Notes under the pieces: model-generated
What the model was told of the DNA's origin: nothing
Databases searched by the model: none
Seen by the model: only the letters and a program-made list of their open reading frames with translations
Made by a program: the position numbers and the translations under genes
Shown here: in pieces, positions 53,885 to 62,654 of the stretch
Numbering within the stretch: position 1 is the stretch's first letter
Layout of the letters: each line of letters begins with the position of its first letter
NCBI GenBank assembly: GCA_934700615.1
Contig: CAKUXR010000004.1
Location: forward strand, 68,592-132,591
DNA from: an uncultured Bacteroidales bacterium
GTDB lineage: Bacteria > Bacteroidota > Bacteroidia > Bacteroidales > UBA932
Direction of reading: 5' to 3'
DNA: 64,000 bases

Positions 53885-54343
53885 ATGAAGAGATTCAGCA
53901 AATATTTCATAGTAGCGGTTCTGGCGCTCTTTTCATTGACCCGGACCGCTGTATTCGCTCATCAGGAAGGGGATTGGCGGGAGAAGATGATGGCGGAACG
54001 CGTCGCCTTCCTTACCACAGCGATGGAACTTACTCCGGCTGAGGCCGAGAAATTCTGGCCTGTGTATAACAGCATGGAGGCCGAGCGCAGAGCCTCCTTC
54101 GGAAAGGTCATGAGAGCATATAAGGCCCTGTCAGACGGAGTTGCCGCCGGAAAGACAGATGAGGAACTGGAGGTTCTTGTCAATGATTATACGACTGCCA
54201 ACAAGAACTCCCATAGCGTAGAGGCCAAGTACACGCCTCAGCTGGTGAAGATATTGTCAGTCAGCAAAGTGGCCAAGATGTTCGTTGCCGAGGAAGAATT
54301 CAGGCGCCAGCAGATAGGGCGTTGGTCCTCATCCAGGAAATAG
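53885..54343 (+). CDS. Spy/CpxP-like periplasmic protein
   Basis: 152 residues with a signal peptide ending VFAHQ. The mature part is a highly charged all-helical protein with the repeated pattern LTTAMELTPAEAEKFWPVYNSMEAERR, as in the Spy/CpxP family of periplasmic chaperones and stress sensors, here without the LTxxQ motif in classical form. Third gene behind the ECF sigma; together they look like a sigma, anti-sigma and periplasmic sensor or effector set. Confidence 0.7.
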   Translation: MKRFSKYFIVAVLALFSLTRTAVFAHQEGDWREKMMAERVAFLTTAMELTPAEAEKFWPVYNSMEAERRASFGKVMRAYKALSDGVAAGKTDEELEVLVNDYTTANKNSHSVEAKYTPQLVKILSVSKVAKMFVAEEEFRRQQIGRWSSSRK

Positions 54344-54351
54344 CGTTTCTG

Positions 54352-55098
54352 TCACGCGAAAAGATAGAAATCTTTGACAAGGGAAAGATACTCATCAGTA
54401 TATTTCCCTTTTTCCATCATTATAAGTACGGACTCTTCAGCATTGACCTTCTCCCTTGAAAAAGCTGCGATTATGCGCGAAGGCTTTTTTCTCTCTACGG
54501 TCTTGATTCTCAGTATTTTTGCGGGATGGAGACCGTTCATGCGCCCGTGTCTGAGGAGCATCATTTCCTGGTCGGCAGGAAGAACCACCGACACGATCCC
54601 TTCAGGCGAAAGATGTCTTCCGGCAAAGTCCAGCACCTCCCTGAAAGACAGTCCGTCATCGCCTCCCGTGTGCCGGGCCGTCGTCTTCTTCTCGTCCGGA
54701 TTGGTCAACGAGTCATCGTAATATGGCGGATTGGACACGATGAGGTCGAATTCTGCCGGCTGTCCGCCATCTTCGAAGCCTGCAAGCCCCGTGCGGATGC
54801 AGGTCAATGCTGCCGCCCAAGGGGAGTGACCGAAGTTGAAATCTGCTTCGCAGGCTGCATCTTTGTCAATGTCAATGCCGATGATTTCCGGTAATGTCCC
54901 GTCCACAATCTTTCTCTCCGCAAACAATCTCTGGGCAATCATCAATGCTATCGTGCCTGTTCCTGTGCCTATGTCCAGGACTCTCCGGCATTGACATGGA
55001 ATAGGAGTGGCAGCGCCCAGCAGGACGCCGTCAGTATTGACTTTCATTGCGGATTTTTCGTTCCGGACTTCGAATTGCTTGAAACGGAAGACGCTCAT
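54352..55098 (-). CDS. trmN6: tRNA1(Val) adenine-N6 methyltransferase
   Basis: 248 residues when started at the ATG whose complement is 55096-55098 (MSVFRFKQFEV), 2 bases after the LolD-like gene; the longer frame overlaps that gene and is unlikely. SAM-binding motif RVLDIGTGTGTIALMIAQR, acidic loop GIDIDKDAACEA, catalytic NPPY in DLIVSNPPYYDDS, and the FRFKQFEV N-terminus are those of the YfiC/TrmN6 family, which modifies A37 of tRNA-Val. Converges on the Spy-like gene with 8 bases between. Confidence 0.9.
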   Translation of the reverse strand: MSVFRFKQFEVRNEKSAMKVNTDGVLLGAATPIPCQCRRVLDIGTGTGTIALMIAQRLFAERKIVDGTLPEIIGIDIDKDAACEADFNFGHSPWAAALTCIRTGLAGFEDGGQPAEFDLIVSNPPYYDDSLTNPDEKKTTARHTGGDDGLSFREVLDFAGRHLSPEGIVSVVLPADQEMMLLRHGRMNGLHPAKILRIKTVERKKPSRIIAAFSREKVNAEESVLIMMEKGKYTDEYLSLVKDFYLFA

Positions 55099-55100
55099 AT

Positions 55101-55760
55101 TTAGTCGTTTATGAATACGCCGTCGCGCATGAAAAGCGACCTGTCGCACATTTTTGCGAGGTCCGGGTCATGGGTTACGATAACGATTGTCTGGCCGAGT
55201 TCGTCACGAAGGCGGAAGAACAGCTGATGCAGTTCTGCTTTCGTGACACTGTCCAGATTGCCTGACGGTTCATCTGCAAACAGGACCGCCGGCTTGTTCA
55301 TCAATGCCCTTGCGATGGCCACGCGCTGCTGTTCGCCGCCTGACAGCTCAGATGGCTTGTGGGTGGCTCTTTCTGCAAGTCCCAGTGTGTCAAGAAGTTC
55401 TGCGGCTCTCTTCTTTGCGTCCGATTCGCCGTCACCATTTATCAATGCCGGAATCATCACGTTCTCAAGTGATGTGAACTCCGGGAGCAGGTGGTGGAAC
55501 TGGAACACGAATCCGATTTTTCTGTTGCGGAATGTGCTGATTTCCTTGCGGCCAAGGGTAGTGACATCGGTCCCGTCTATGAGAAGCGTGCCTTTGTCCG
55601 GCGTCGAGAGCGTGCCAAGTATCTGCAGCAACGTGGATTTGCCTGCACCGGAGGCGCCCATGATGGACACCACTTCTGATTTTCCGGCATAAAAGTCAAT
55701 GCCTTTCAGCACTTTCAGATTGCCGAATGATTTTTCTATTCCTTTAGCTTCGATCATCAT
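55101..55760 (-). CDS. ABC transporter ATP-binding protein, LolD-like
   Basis: 219 residues. Walker A GASGAGKST, Q-loop FVFQFHHLLPEFTSLENVM, signature LSGGEQQRVAIARAL, Walker B VLFADEPSGNLD and switch His in IVTHDP are complete. The FHHLLPEF wording is typical of LolD, the ATPase that extracts lipoproteins from the inner membrane with LolC/E, which is consistent with a lipoprotein-rich organism. The permease is not in the window, so LolD rather than MacB-like remains likely but not proven. A second Met one codon in may be the true start. Confidence 0.88.
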   Translation of the reverse strand: MMIEAKGIEKSFGNLKVLKGIDFYAGKSEVVSIMGASGAGKSTLLQILGTLSTPDKGTLLIDGTDVTTLGRKEISTFRNRKIGFVFQFHHLLPEFTSLENVMIPALINGDGESDAKKRAAELLDTLGLAERATHKPSELSGGEQQRVAIARALMNKPAVLFADEPSGNLDSVTKAELHQLFFRLRDELGQTIVIVTHDPDLAKMCDRSLFMRDGVFIND

Positions 55761-55951
55761 ATCCGTTCAGTATATATCCGCTAAGTTACGTAACTTCATT
55801 GAATTCTTCAGGTCTTTTTTCTGACTTTGTAATAGACAAGCCCTTTTGTGTCTGCGGGTCATACTCAACTACGACCTTCTGGTTCTCTTTTCTGAACGAA
55901 CTCTGTCAATTTTTTTAACTTTTTTCGGATTTTAAAGTGTCAAACTGCCGA

Positions 55952-56020
55952 GCAAAAGGGCTGGATCTGCCCCCGTCAATTACGCGACGGGTGCAAAAGA
56001 GCCTGATTTGCACCCGTCAG
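55952..56020 (+). repeat. Imperfect direct repeat forming two mutually exclusive stems
   Basis: Two 27-base units (55952-55978 and 55993-56019; five mismatches by eye) each end in CCCGTCA. Between them lies GACGGGTGCAAA, which can pair with the CCCGTC of the first unit (6 bp) or with TTTGCACCCGTC of the second (12 bp, perfect). The arrangement resembles a conformational switch or a pair of regulator sites. Confidence 0.55.
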
Positions 56021-56149
56021 ATACTAAAGTATCACCTATCATTGACCGTATTCTTAAATTATCACACGATATTTATGAAAATATTTTCTAAAACCTAAAA
56101 CTAATTATAAAAATAATTTAAAAATTATGGCGGAATTAGTGAAAATTTG

Positions 56150-56157
56150 TATATTTG
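56150..56157 (+). promoter_or_regulatory. -7 box of epimerase/SusCD operon
   Basis: TATATTTG matches TAnnTTTG, 30 bases before the epimerase start. No TTTG at -33, so an activator may be needed. Confidence 0.5.
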
Positions 56158-56187
56158 TGCCAGAATTAAAAAATATCATAGTTTAAC

Positions 56188-57378
56188 ATGGTCAATGTAG
56201 ATTTCAAAGAGATAGCCTCGCGTTATGAGAAGGAGCTGAGGGAAAACTGTCTTCCTTTCTGGCTTGAGCATTCTCAGGATAAAGAGTACGGCGGATATTT
56301 CAGCTGTCTCAACCGTGACGGGTCGGTTTATGATACGGACAAGTTCATCTGGCTTCAGGGTAGGGAAGTGTGGATGTTTGCGATGCTCTATAATAATGTA
56401 GAGAAAAACCAGCAGTGGCTCGATTGCGCAATCCAGGGCGCTGAATTCCTGAAAAAATACGGACACGACGAGAACTTGGACTTCTACTTCTCCCTTGACA
56501 GGAAAGGAAATCCGCTCGTTCAGCCTTATAATATCTTTTCCAACACATTCGCCTGCATGGCATTTGCTCAGCTCGCAAAGGCTACCGGTAACGAAGAGTA
56601 CGCCCAGATCGCCCGTAAAATCTTTACCAGGATTCTCGAAAGGCGTTCGAATCCTAAAGGTCAATGGTGCAAGGCATATCCTGGAACACGTCCGATGAAG
56701 GATTTCGCTCTTCCTATGATTATCTGCAATATGGCCCTTGAAATAGAGGATATCCTCGAGGACAAGTCGGTTCTGGAGCAGACTATCGACACTTGTCTGC
56801 ACGAAGTGTTCGACGTGTTCTATCAGCCGGAACTCGGCTGCATGCTGGAGAATGTCTCTTCAGTGGACGGAGCTCCTCTTGATTGCTTTGAAGGAAGGGA
56901 AATCAATCCGGGCCATGATCTTGAGGCACTGTGGTTTATGATGAATCTCGGAGTGCGTCGCGACGACAAGGCATTGATAGAAAAATGTGTGGAAATCGCT
57001 CTTCGCGTCATTGAACGCGGCTGGGACAAGGAATTCGGCGGAATATACTATTTCCTTGATGCCAAGGGAGTTCCGCAGCAGAAACTTGAATGGGACCAGA
57101 AACTCTGGTGGGTACATATCGAATCTGCGATTGCCATGCTCAAAGGCTATCAGCTGACCGGAAATGAAAAATGCCTCGAGTGGTTCTTGAAACTGGATGC
57201 GTATCTTTGGAATAATTTCAAGGATAAGCAATATCCGGAATGGTTCGGATACCTTAACCGCCGTGGCGAGGTTCTTCTCCCGCTCAAAGGCGGTAAATGG
57301 AAAGGCTGTTTCCATGTCCCGAGAGGACTGTACCAGATATGGATGATGTCAAATGCATTGGCTGCTGAAAGCAAATGA
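56188..57378 (+). CDS. AGE-family epimerase/isomerase
   Basis: 396-residue (alpha/alpha)6-barrel sugar epimerase of the N-acylglucosamine 2-epimerase family. Family blocks: KFIWLQGREVWMFAMLYN (substrate Arg), NIFSNTFACMAFAQLAKAT, REINPGHDLEALWFMMN (catalytic His region), EWDQKLWWVHIESAIAMLKGY and the closing KGGKWKGCFHVPRGLYQIW. GlcNAc to ManNAc epimerisation is the likeliest activity; cellobiose 2-epimerase and mannose isomerase are related options. No signal peptide, so cytoplasmic. Its stop overlaps the next gene by 4 bases (ATGA). Confidence 0.9.
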   Translation: MVNVDFKEIASRYEKELRENCLPFWLEHSQDKEYGGYFSCLNRDGSVYDTDKFIWLQGREVWMFAMLYNNVEKNQQWLDCAIQGAEFLKKYGHDENLDFYFSLDRKGNPLVQPYNIFSNTFACMAFAQLAKATGNEEYAQIARKIFTRILERRSNPKGQWCKAYPGTRPMKDFALPMIICNMALEIEDILEDKSVLEQTIDTCLHEVFDVFYQPELGCMLENVSSVDGAPLDCFEGREINPGHDLEALWFMMNLGVRRDDKALIEKCVEIALRVIERGWDKEFGGIYYFLDAKGVPQQKLEWDQKLWWVHIESAIAMLKGYQLTGNEKCLEWFLKLDAYLWNNFKDKQYPEWFGYLNRRGEVLLPLKGGKWKGCFHVPRGLYQIWMMSNALAAESK

Positions 57379-59552
57379 AAAAACTCGGAGTTCTCATAGT
57401 CTTCTGCCTTTTGTTCACATTGGCTTCTTGTTCCCGTGGGGATTTGTATTGTGTAGTTTCCGGATGCAATGATTCCCAGGAGAATAAGGCGTCTTGTGCG
57501 AATAACGATCTGCTTGACCGTTTGGCAGAAGAAAATTTCAGGATTCATCGGTATGCAACTGTGGATGATGTGTTCGCAGCTGCTCCTGAAAATGCAGATG
57601 TGCTGGTCCTTTCTGGTGATTATCCATCTGAAGGAACAGTAATTACGGAGGAAAACATCGAGACGGCATTGAAAAAATCATTGAAGGTCTTTGTTGAATA
57701 TCCCGATCAGTTCGGCAAACAGCGTGTGATCGCAAAAGATACTCTCGACTTGGAGAGAATCGTAGTTTGTGATTCATTGTCTGAAGTTTTATGCCCGATG
57801 GATTTGCTTTCATTCAATAAATGTATAGTCAATGTCTATGAACATGATGCATTTGGAGATGCTTTCAATACTTCAATTGTTGCTGCAAAAGTCGCCGGTT
57901 TCGATAAAGCGGAGTATGGTCTGAAGGATACGCCTACCAAGCCGGTTGTATTGAGTGACGGAAAGAATTTCATGATTTCCACCACGAAACTAAGTCAGTA
58001 CGCTCATGACAGATATATTCCAGAATTCAGGACCAAGTCCTTAGTGGAATATGTAATCAGTTGGCTTACAGGAGAGTCTGTGGTTTTCAAAAAATGGACA
58101 TCGCTAATTCATCCGGCATACAACGAAACTGAAAAACTTCCTTCGGATGCCCGTAGAAGAAGTGTTGCGAAAGGCATTGAATGGTATTATAACGGTAAAT
58201 TCCTAGTAGATAAATCTTGGAAAGAGAGTTGGGCTGACTTGTACATCGGTGATGGTACCAAACCTGTGGGTCCTGAAGTTCCGTCAGATTTTGTCGATGG
58301 AGACGGAAGTTTAGGCGTTCTGGAAGGTCACATGTCCACAATCAATTATGACGGCTCTCAGCTATATCGTTATTGGATGCGTGCAGATGTCCAGGGTGAG
58401 TCTTCATTCGCTTTTGCATCTGCTTCCAAATTGCTGAACAATCCGGAATATGCAAAGGTTGCCGTAAATCTCCTTGATTATGGTTTTGGAGAGTATAGGG
58501 ACGGACTCAGGAATGATCCGGAATCTCCATCTTACGGACTTCTCGGATGGGCAATCACCCATAAGGGCAATTACTATGGTGATGATAATGCAAGGTATAT
58601 TTTAGGAGCTCTTGGAACTGCTGCTTTTCTCAATGAGCATAAGTTCGACAAAGAGATTGCAGAAGCAATTGTCGGTAATTTCAGAACGTCCGGCGCAAAA
58701 GGATTCAGGGGTTGTATCTTATATGAGCCGGAACTTCAGAAGAACGGATGGAAGTTCTTCTATAATAGAGAATTGTCGAATCCTCATCCTCACTTTGAGG
58801 CCTGGCTATGGGCCTGCTACCTGTGGTTCTATGAACAGACAGGTTGGGAGACTTTGTTGGAAAGAACAAAACTTGGCATAAAGGAAACACTTGACACTTA
58901 TCCTGATGGCTGGTTCTGGACAAACGGTATCCAGCAGGAGCGCGCCAGAATGATACTTCCTCTTGCATGGTTATACAGAGTTGAGCCGACAAAGGAGCAT
59001 GAGCAGTACCTTGATTTTATGATGGAGGAACTCCTTAAAAATCAGGTTCCTTGCGGTGGCATCAGAGAAGAACTCGGAGACCCTTCCAAGAGTACATTCG
59101 GAAAAACTCCGTCAAATGAAAAATACGGAGAGTCAGAAGCGCCTTTAATCTTCGATAACGGTGATCCGATTGCAGATATGCTATATACGACAAACTTCGC
59201 ATTTGTAGGTTTGTGTGAGGCTGCTGCTGCAACCAAAAAGCCTGAATATGTCGATGCGCTGAGGAAAATGAATGATTTCCTCATCAGAATCCAAGTCTGC
59301 AGTGATGAGTTCAAACATCTTGACGGTGCCTGGTTCAGGGCCTTCGATTACGAGTCTTGGGACTATTGGGCTTCCAATGCTGATGCCGGCTGGGGTGCGT
59401 GGTCCACATTGACAGGATGGATCCAGAGCTGGATTGTCGGCACTCAGGTACTTCTCGAAGAGAATACTTCATTGTGGGACCTTCTGTCTGACATGGATAT
59501 GTCTGATATTTCCAAGAAAGTCATTTCAGACATGATGGAAGATGAAAAATAG
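57375..59552 (+). CDS. Unrecognised lipoprotein, probably an alpha/alpha-toroid carbohydrate enzyme
   Basis: 725 residues with a lipoprotein signal (lipobox LASC). The N-terminal ~230 residues read as an alpha/beta domain without known motif (ADVLVLSGDYPSEGTVI, KPVVLSDGKNFMIST). From about residue 260 the protein is helical with aromatic-rich pairs (GIEWYYNGKFLVDKSWKE, HPHFEAWLWACYLWFYEQTGW, WFWTNGIQQERARMILPLAWL, WDYWASNADAGWGAWSTLTGW), as in (alpha/alpha)6 glycosidases and lyases. I cannot place it in a named family. Translational coupling to the epimerase (4-base overlap) and the SusCD pair downstream suggest it releases a sugar that the epimerase then uses. Confidence 0.7.
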   Translation: MKKLGVLIVFCLLFTLASCSRGDLYCVVSGCNDSQENKASCANNDLLDRLAEENFRIHRYATVDDVFAAAPENADVLVLSGDYPSEGTVITEENIETALKKSLKVFVEYPDQFGKQRVIAKDTLDLERIVVCDSLSEVLCPMDLLSFNKCIVNVYEHDAFGDAFNTSIVAAKVAGFDKAEYGLKDTPTKPVVLSDGKNFMISTTKLSQYAHDRYIPEFRTKSLVEYVISWLTGESVVFKKWTSLIHPAYNETEKLPSDARRRSVAKGIEWYYNGKFLVDKSWKESWADLYIGDGTKPVGPEVPSDFVDGDGSLGVLEGHMSTINYDGSQLYRYWMRADVQGESSFAFASASKLLNNPEYAKVAVNLLDYGFGEYRDGLRNDPESPSYGLLGWAITHKGNYYGDDNARYILGALGTAAFLNEHKFDKEIAEAIVGNFRTSGAKGFRGCILYEPELQKNGWKFFYNRELSNPHPHFEAWLWACYLWFYEQTGWETLLERTKLGIKETLDTYPDGWFWTNGIQQERARMILPLAWLYRVEPTKEHEQYLDFMMEELLKNQVPCGGIREELGDPSKSTFGKTPSNEKYGESEAPLIFDNGDPIADMLYTTNFAFVGLCEAAAATKKPEYVDALRKMNDFLIRIQVCSDEFKHLDGAWFRAFDYESWDYWASNADAGWGAWSTLTGWIQSWIVGTQVLLEENTSLWDLLSDMDMSDISKKVISDMMEDEK

Positions 59553-59587
59553 CACTAGAATAAGTTTAATCAATAAATTACTACTAA

Positions 59588-62500
59588 ATGAAACGTATTT
59601 TAAATGCAGTCGTTATCCTTCTGACAGTGCTTCTGCCGGCTTCGCTGCCTGTTTCTGCTGAACAGTCACAAGCTGGTGTTAATGCAGCTGCATCGACGAT
59701 TGTAGTCCGAGGAAAGGTCGTTGATGAAAAGAATGAGCCTTTTGCCGGAGTTTCCATTGTTGCGAAGAAAGCCACCAATGGTGTTATTACTGGTGTGGAT
59801 GGTACATTTGAAATCAATGTCCTCAAGGATGACGAACTCGAGTTCTCTTTCCTTGGTTATACGAATCTGATTGAGAAAATTGACGGCCGTCCTTTTTATC
59901 TGGTGACAATGCATCCTCAGACTTCTGAGCTCGAGCAGGTTACAGTCGTTGCTTACGGTAAGCAGAGAAAAGAGAGCGTGATCGGTGCAATCTCAAGTAT
60001 GAATGTAGATAAAATCACACATTCTGTGAGCAAGTTGAGTAACGTACTTGCAGGACAGATGGCAGGTGTGGTTGCTGTACAGAGATCCGGTGAACCTGGC
60101 GAGGGTTCAGACTTCTGGATTCGTGGCGTAAGTACGTTCGGCGCCAATAACAGGCCGCTCGTTCTCGTCGATGGCATCGAGAGGGACCTTAACCTTGTGG
60201 ATCCTGATGACGTGGAGACTTTCTCGATTCTTAAGGATGCTACCGCAACTGCAATCTATGGTGTGAGAGGTGCGAATGGAGTTGTGCTCATTACTACAAG
60301 AAAAGGTAAAGAGTCCTCAAAACCTGTCATCAGCGGACGTATCGAGGCTTCTCTTCTCCAGCCTACCAAGATGCCGAAGATGGCGAATGCCAAGCAGTTC
60401 ATGGATATGTACAACTTCGCCTTTGAAGACAATAAAGGTGGCGTTTTCTACACAGAAGAAGCAAAAGCCAAATACCTTGACGGCTCGGATCCTGACCTTT
60501 ATCCGAATATCAACTGGATGGATGAGATCTATAAGGATGTAACTACAAGCTATAGGGTAAATGTCAATGTTACTGGCGGTTCCAAGAAGGTACAATATTA
60601 TGTGGCAGGCTCGTACTACCGCGAGAACGGTATCTTCAGCCCGGACAAAGGACTCGGATACAATCCCTCCAACAACTGGTCCCGTTTCAACTTCAGGTCA
60701 AATCTCGATATCAAGCTTTTCCCATATACGACATTGAATATCAACTTGTCGAATCAGTATGATACCAAGAGACAGCCGAACAACAACTATTCACTTTGGA
60801 TTTATACATTCAAGACTATTCCGATTGCTATTCCGAAGAGATATTCTGATGGTACCATCGCACGCCCTACGATCGGAGAGAACCCTTACAATCTCTTGAA
60901 CCTCAATGGCTACAATGAAATCTTTACTAACAATGCACAGTCTCTCATCGGACTGACTCAGGATTTCGAGCCTTGGGTGAAAGGTCTGAAGGCCAATGTG
61001 AAATTCTCTTGGGATGCAGTGAACTACGCTCATCTGAACCGTTCGAAGAGTCCTTCCACATATTACGCTTCAGGCCGTGATGAGAATGGAAACCTGATGT
61101 TTACCAAGAACAATGACGGTAACGACTATCTCTCTCTCTACAGGGACAACAGCGGTCATCGTACCACATACCTTGAGGCTTCAGTCTCTTATGACAGGCA
61201 GTTTGTTGATGCCCATAGAGTCGGTGCTCTCTTCCTTTACAATATGAAGGAGAGAAAGGACAACTTCCCTGGCAGCTATATAGCATCATTGCCATATAGA
61301 AACCTTGGTATCGCCGGCAGATTGACTTACTCTTACAGAGACAGGTACTTCATGGAAGGCAACTTCGGTTACAACGGTTCTGAGAACTTCGCTCCAAGCA
61401 AGAGATTCGGATTTTTCCCGTCTGTGGCTTTGGGATATCTTATCAGCAATGAGAATTTCTGGAGGCCTATACAGGATGTGGTGAGCGTGCTCAAGATCAA
61501 AGGCTCCTATGGCCTTATCGGTAATGACCAAATCGGTGGCGGAAGACGTTTTGCCTTCAATTCCGAGATGGCTTCTGCCGGCGGATATACCTTCGGAACT
61601 CAAGGCCAGACCGGTTTGAGCGGTCTTGCTACCGGTTACCCGGGTTCTCCAAATGTGTCTTGGGAAGAGGCAAAGAAGATGAACATCGGATTGGAGATCG
61701 AACTCTTCTACTCATTGAAACTTGACATTGACTTCTTCCGTGAGCACAGATCAGGTATTTTCATTGAAAGGGCTTCTGTTCCGTCTATCGTCGGAGTTAA
61801 CGTGAACCCTTATATGAACCTTGGAAAGATGCAGAATCAGGGTATTGATGCCTCGCTTCAGTATAACAAGAGATTCAGCAATGGTCTCGCGGTTTCTGCA
61901 AGAGCGAACTTTACGTTCAACAGGAACAAGAAACTCTATGATGACCAGCCGCATCCGCTTTCTCCATACAAGGATGTGATAGGAAAACCTTGGGGACAGC
62001 AGTTCGGTTACATTGCTCTCGGCTACTTCAAGGATGAGGAAGACCTTGCCAACAGCCCTAAGCAGATCAACAACCCTAGAGTCGGAGATCTCAAGTATAA
62101 GGATATCAACGGAGACGGTATCGTGAATACCGAAGACTACGTGGCTATCGGCCGCACTGACATTCCTGAGATAAACTATGGTTTCGGCGCGAACCTGAGC
62201 TACAAGGGATTTGACCTGTCATTCTTCTTCCAGGGTATCGGTAACGTGACTGGATTCATAGGCGGACCTACAATCGATATGTCTGATACAAACCAGCTTT
62301 TCTCCAATGTTTATGAAGACGTTGCCTTGAATTACTGGACTCCTGAAAATCCGAACGCCAAATATCCGAGACTTTCTATCAGTGGCAGCCAGAATAATAT
62401 GGCTCCTTCTACGCACAACCAGATAGACAAGAGTTTCCTCAGACTCAAGAGCGCTGAGTTCGGATATACATTGCCAAAGAAGGCTACCAAGAGGATTGGC

Positions 62501-62647
62501 TCTTCATTGATCCGTTTCTATGTTTCAGGAAACAACCTGCTTACATTCTCCAAATTCAAATTGTGGGATCCGGAGATCGCTGATGCACAGGGCTCTCAGT
62601 ATCCAAATATGCGCGTGGTTAACTTCGGTGTGAACTTTAATTTCTAA
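59588..62647 (+). CDS. SusC/RagA TonB-linked outer membrane receptor
   Basis: 1019-residue TonB-dependent importer. Signal peptide, then a carboxypeptidase-like domain at about 35-110 (RGKVVDEKNEPFAGVSIV), plug with VTVVAYGKQRKESV in place of the usual VVGYG and the signature TFSILKDATATAIYGVRGANGVVLITT, and a barrel ending in VVNFGVNFNF. No STN domain, so unlike the receptor at 32076 it should not signal to a FecR protein. 35 bases behind the unrecognised lipoprotein and 7 bases before its SusD partner. Confidence 0.96.
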   Translation: MKRILNAVVILLTVLLPASLPVSAEQSQAGVNAAASTIVVRGKVVDEKNEPFAGVSIVAKKATNGVITGVDGTFEINVLKDDELEFSFLGYTNLIEKIDGRPFYLVTMHPQTSELEQVTVVAYGKQRKESVIGAISSMNVDKITHSVSKLSNVLAGQMAGVVAVQRSGEPGEGSDFWIRGVSTFGANNRPLVLVDGIERDLNLVDPDDVETFSILKDATATAIYGVRGANGVVLITTRKGKESSKPVISGRIEASLLQPTKMPKMANAKQFMDMYNFAFEDNKGGVFYTEEAKAKYLDGSDPDLYPNINWMDEIYKDVTTSYRVNVNVTGGSKKVQYYVAGSYYRENGIFSPDKGLGYNPSNNWSRFNFRSNLDIKLFPYTTLNINLSNQYDTKRQPNNNYSLWIYTFKTIPIAIPKRYSDGTIARPTIGENPYNLLNLNGYNEIFTNNAQSLIGLTQDFEPWVKGLKANVKFSWDAVNYAHLNRSKSPSTYYASGRDENGNLMFTKNNDGNDYLSLYRDNSGHRTTYLEASVSYDRQFVDAHRVGALFLYNMKERKDNFPGSYIASLPYRNLGIAGRLTYSYRDRYFMEGNFGYNGSENFAPSKRFGFFPSVALGYLISNENFWRPIQDVVSVLKIKGSYGLIGNDQIGGGRRFAFNSEMASAGGYTFGTQGQTGLSGLATGYPGSPNVSWEEAKKMNIGLEIELFYSLKLDIDFFREHRSGIFIERASVPSIVGVNVNPYMNLGKMQNQGIDASLQYNKRFSNGLAVSARANFTFNRNKKLYDDQPHPLSPYKDVIGKPWGQQFGYIALGYFKDEEDLANSPKQINNPRVGDLKYKDINGDGIVNTEDYVAIGRTDIPEINYGFGANLSYKGFDLSFFFQGIGNVTGFIGGPTIDMSDTNQLFSNVYEDVALNYWTPENPNAKYPRLSISGSQNNMAPSTHNQIDKSFLRLKSAEFGYTLPKKATKRIGSSLIRFYVSGNNLLTFSKFKLWDPEIADAQGSQYPNMRVVNFGVNFNF

Positions 62648-62654
62648 TGAGATT

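Larger units (their letters stand above)
55761..56187. other. Gene-free 427-bp region with alternative hairpins
   Basis: No gene is seen. The middle holds the repeated hairpin sequence at 55952-56020; the flank towards the epimerase gene is very AT-rich and carries its promoter. Confidence 0.5.

Noticed and set aside
56188..57378. Sialic-acid catabolic locus around the AGE epimerase
   Set aside because: No NanA lyase, sialidase or sialic-acid transporter is present in the visible part of the operon.
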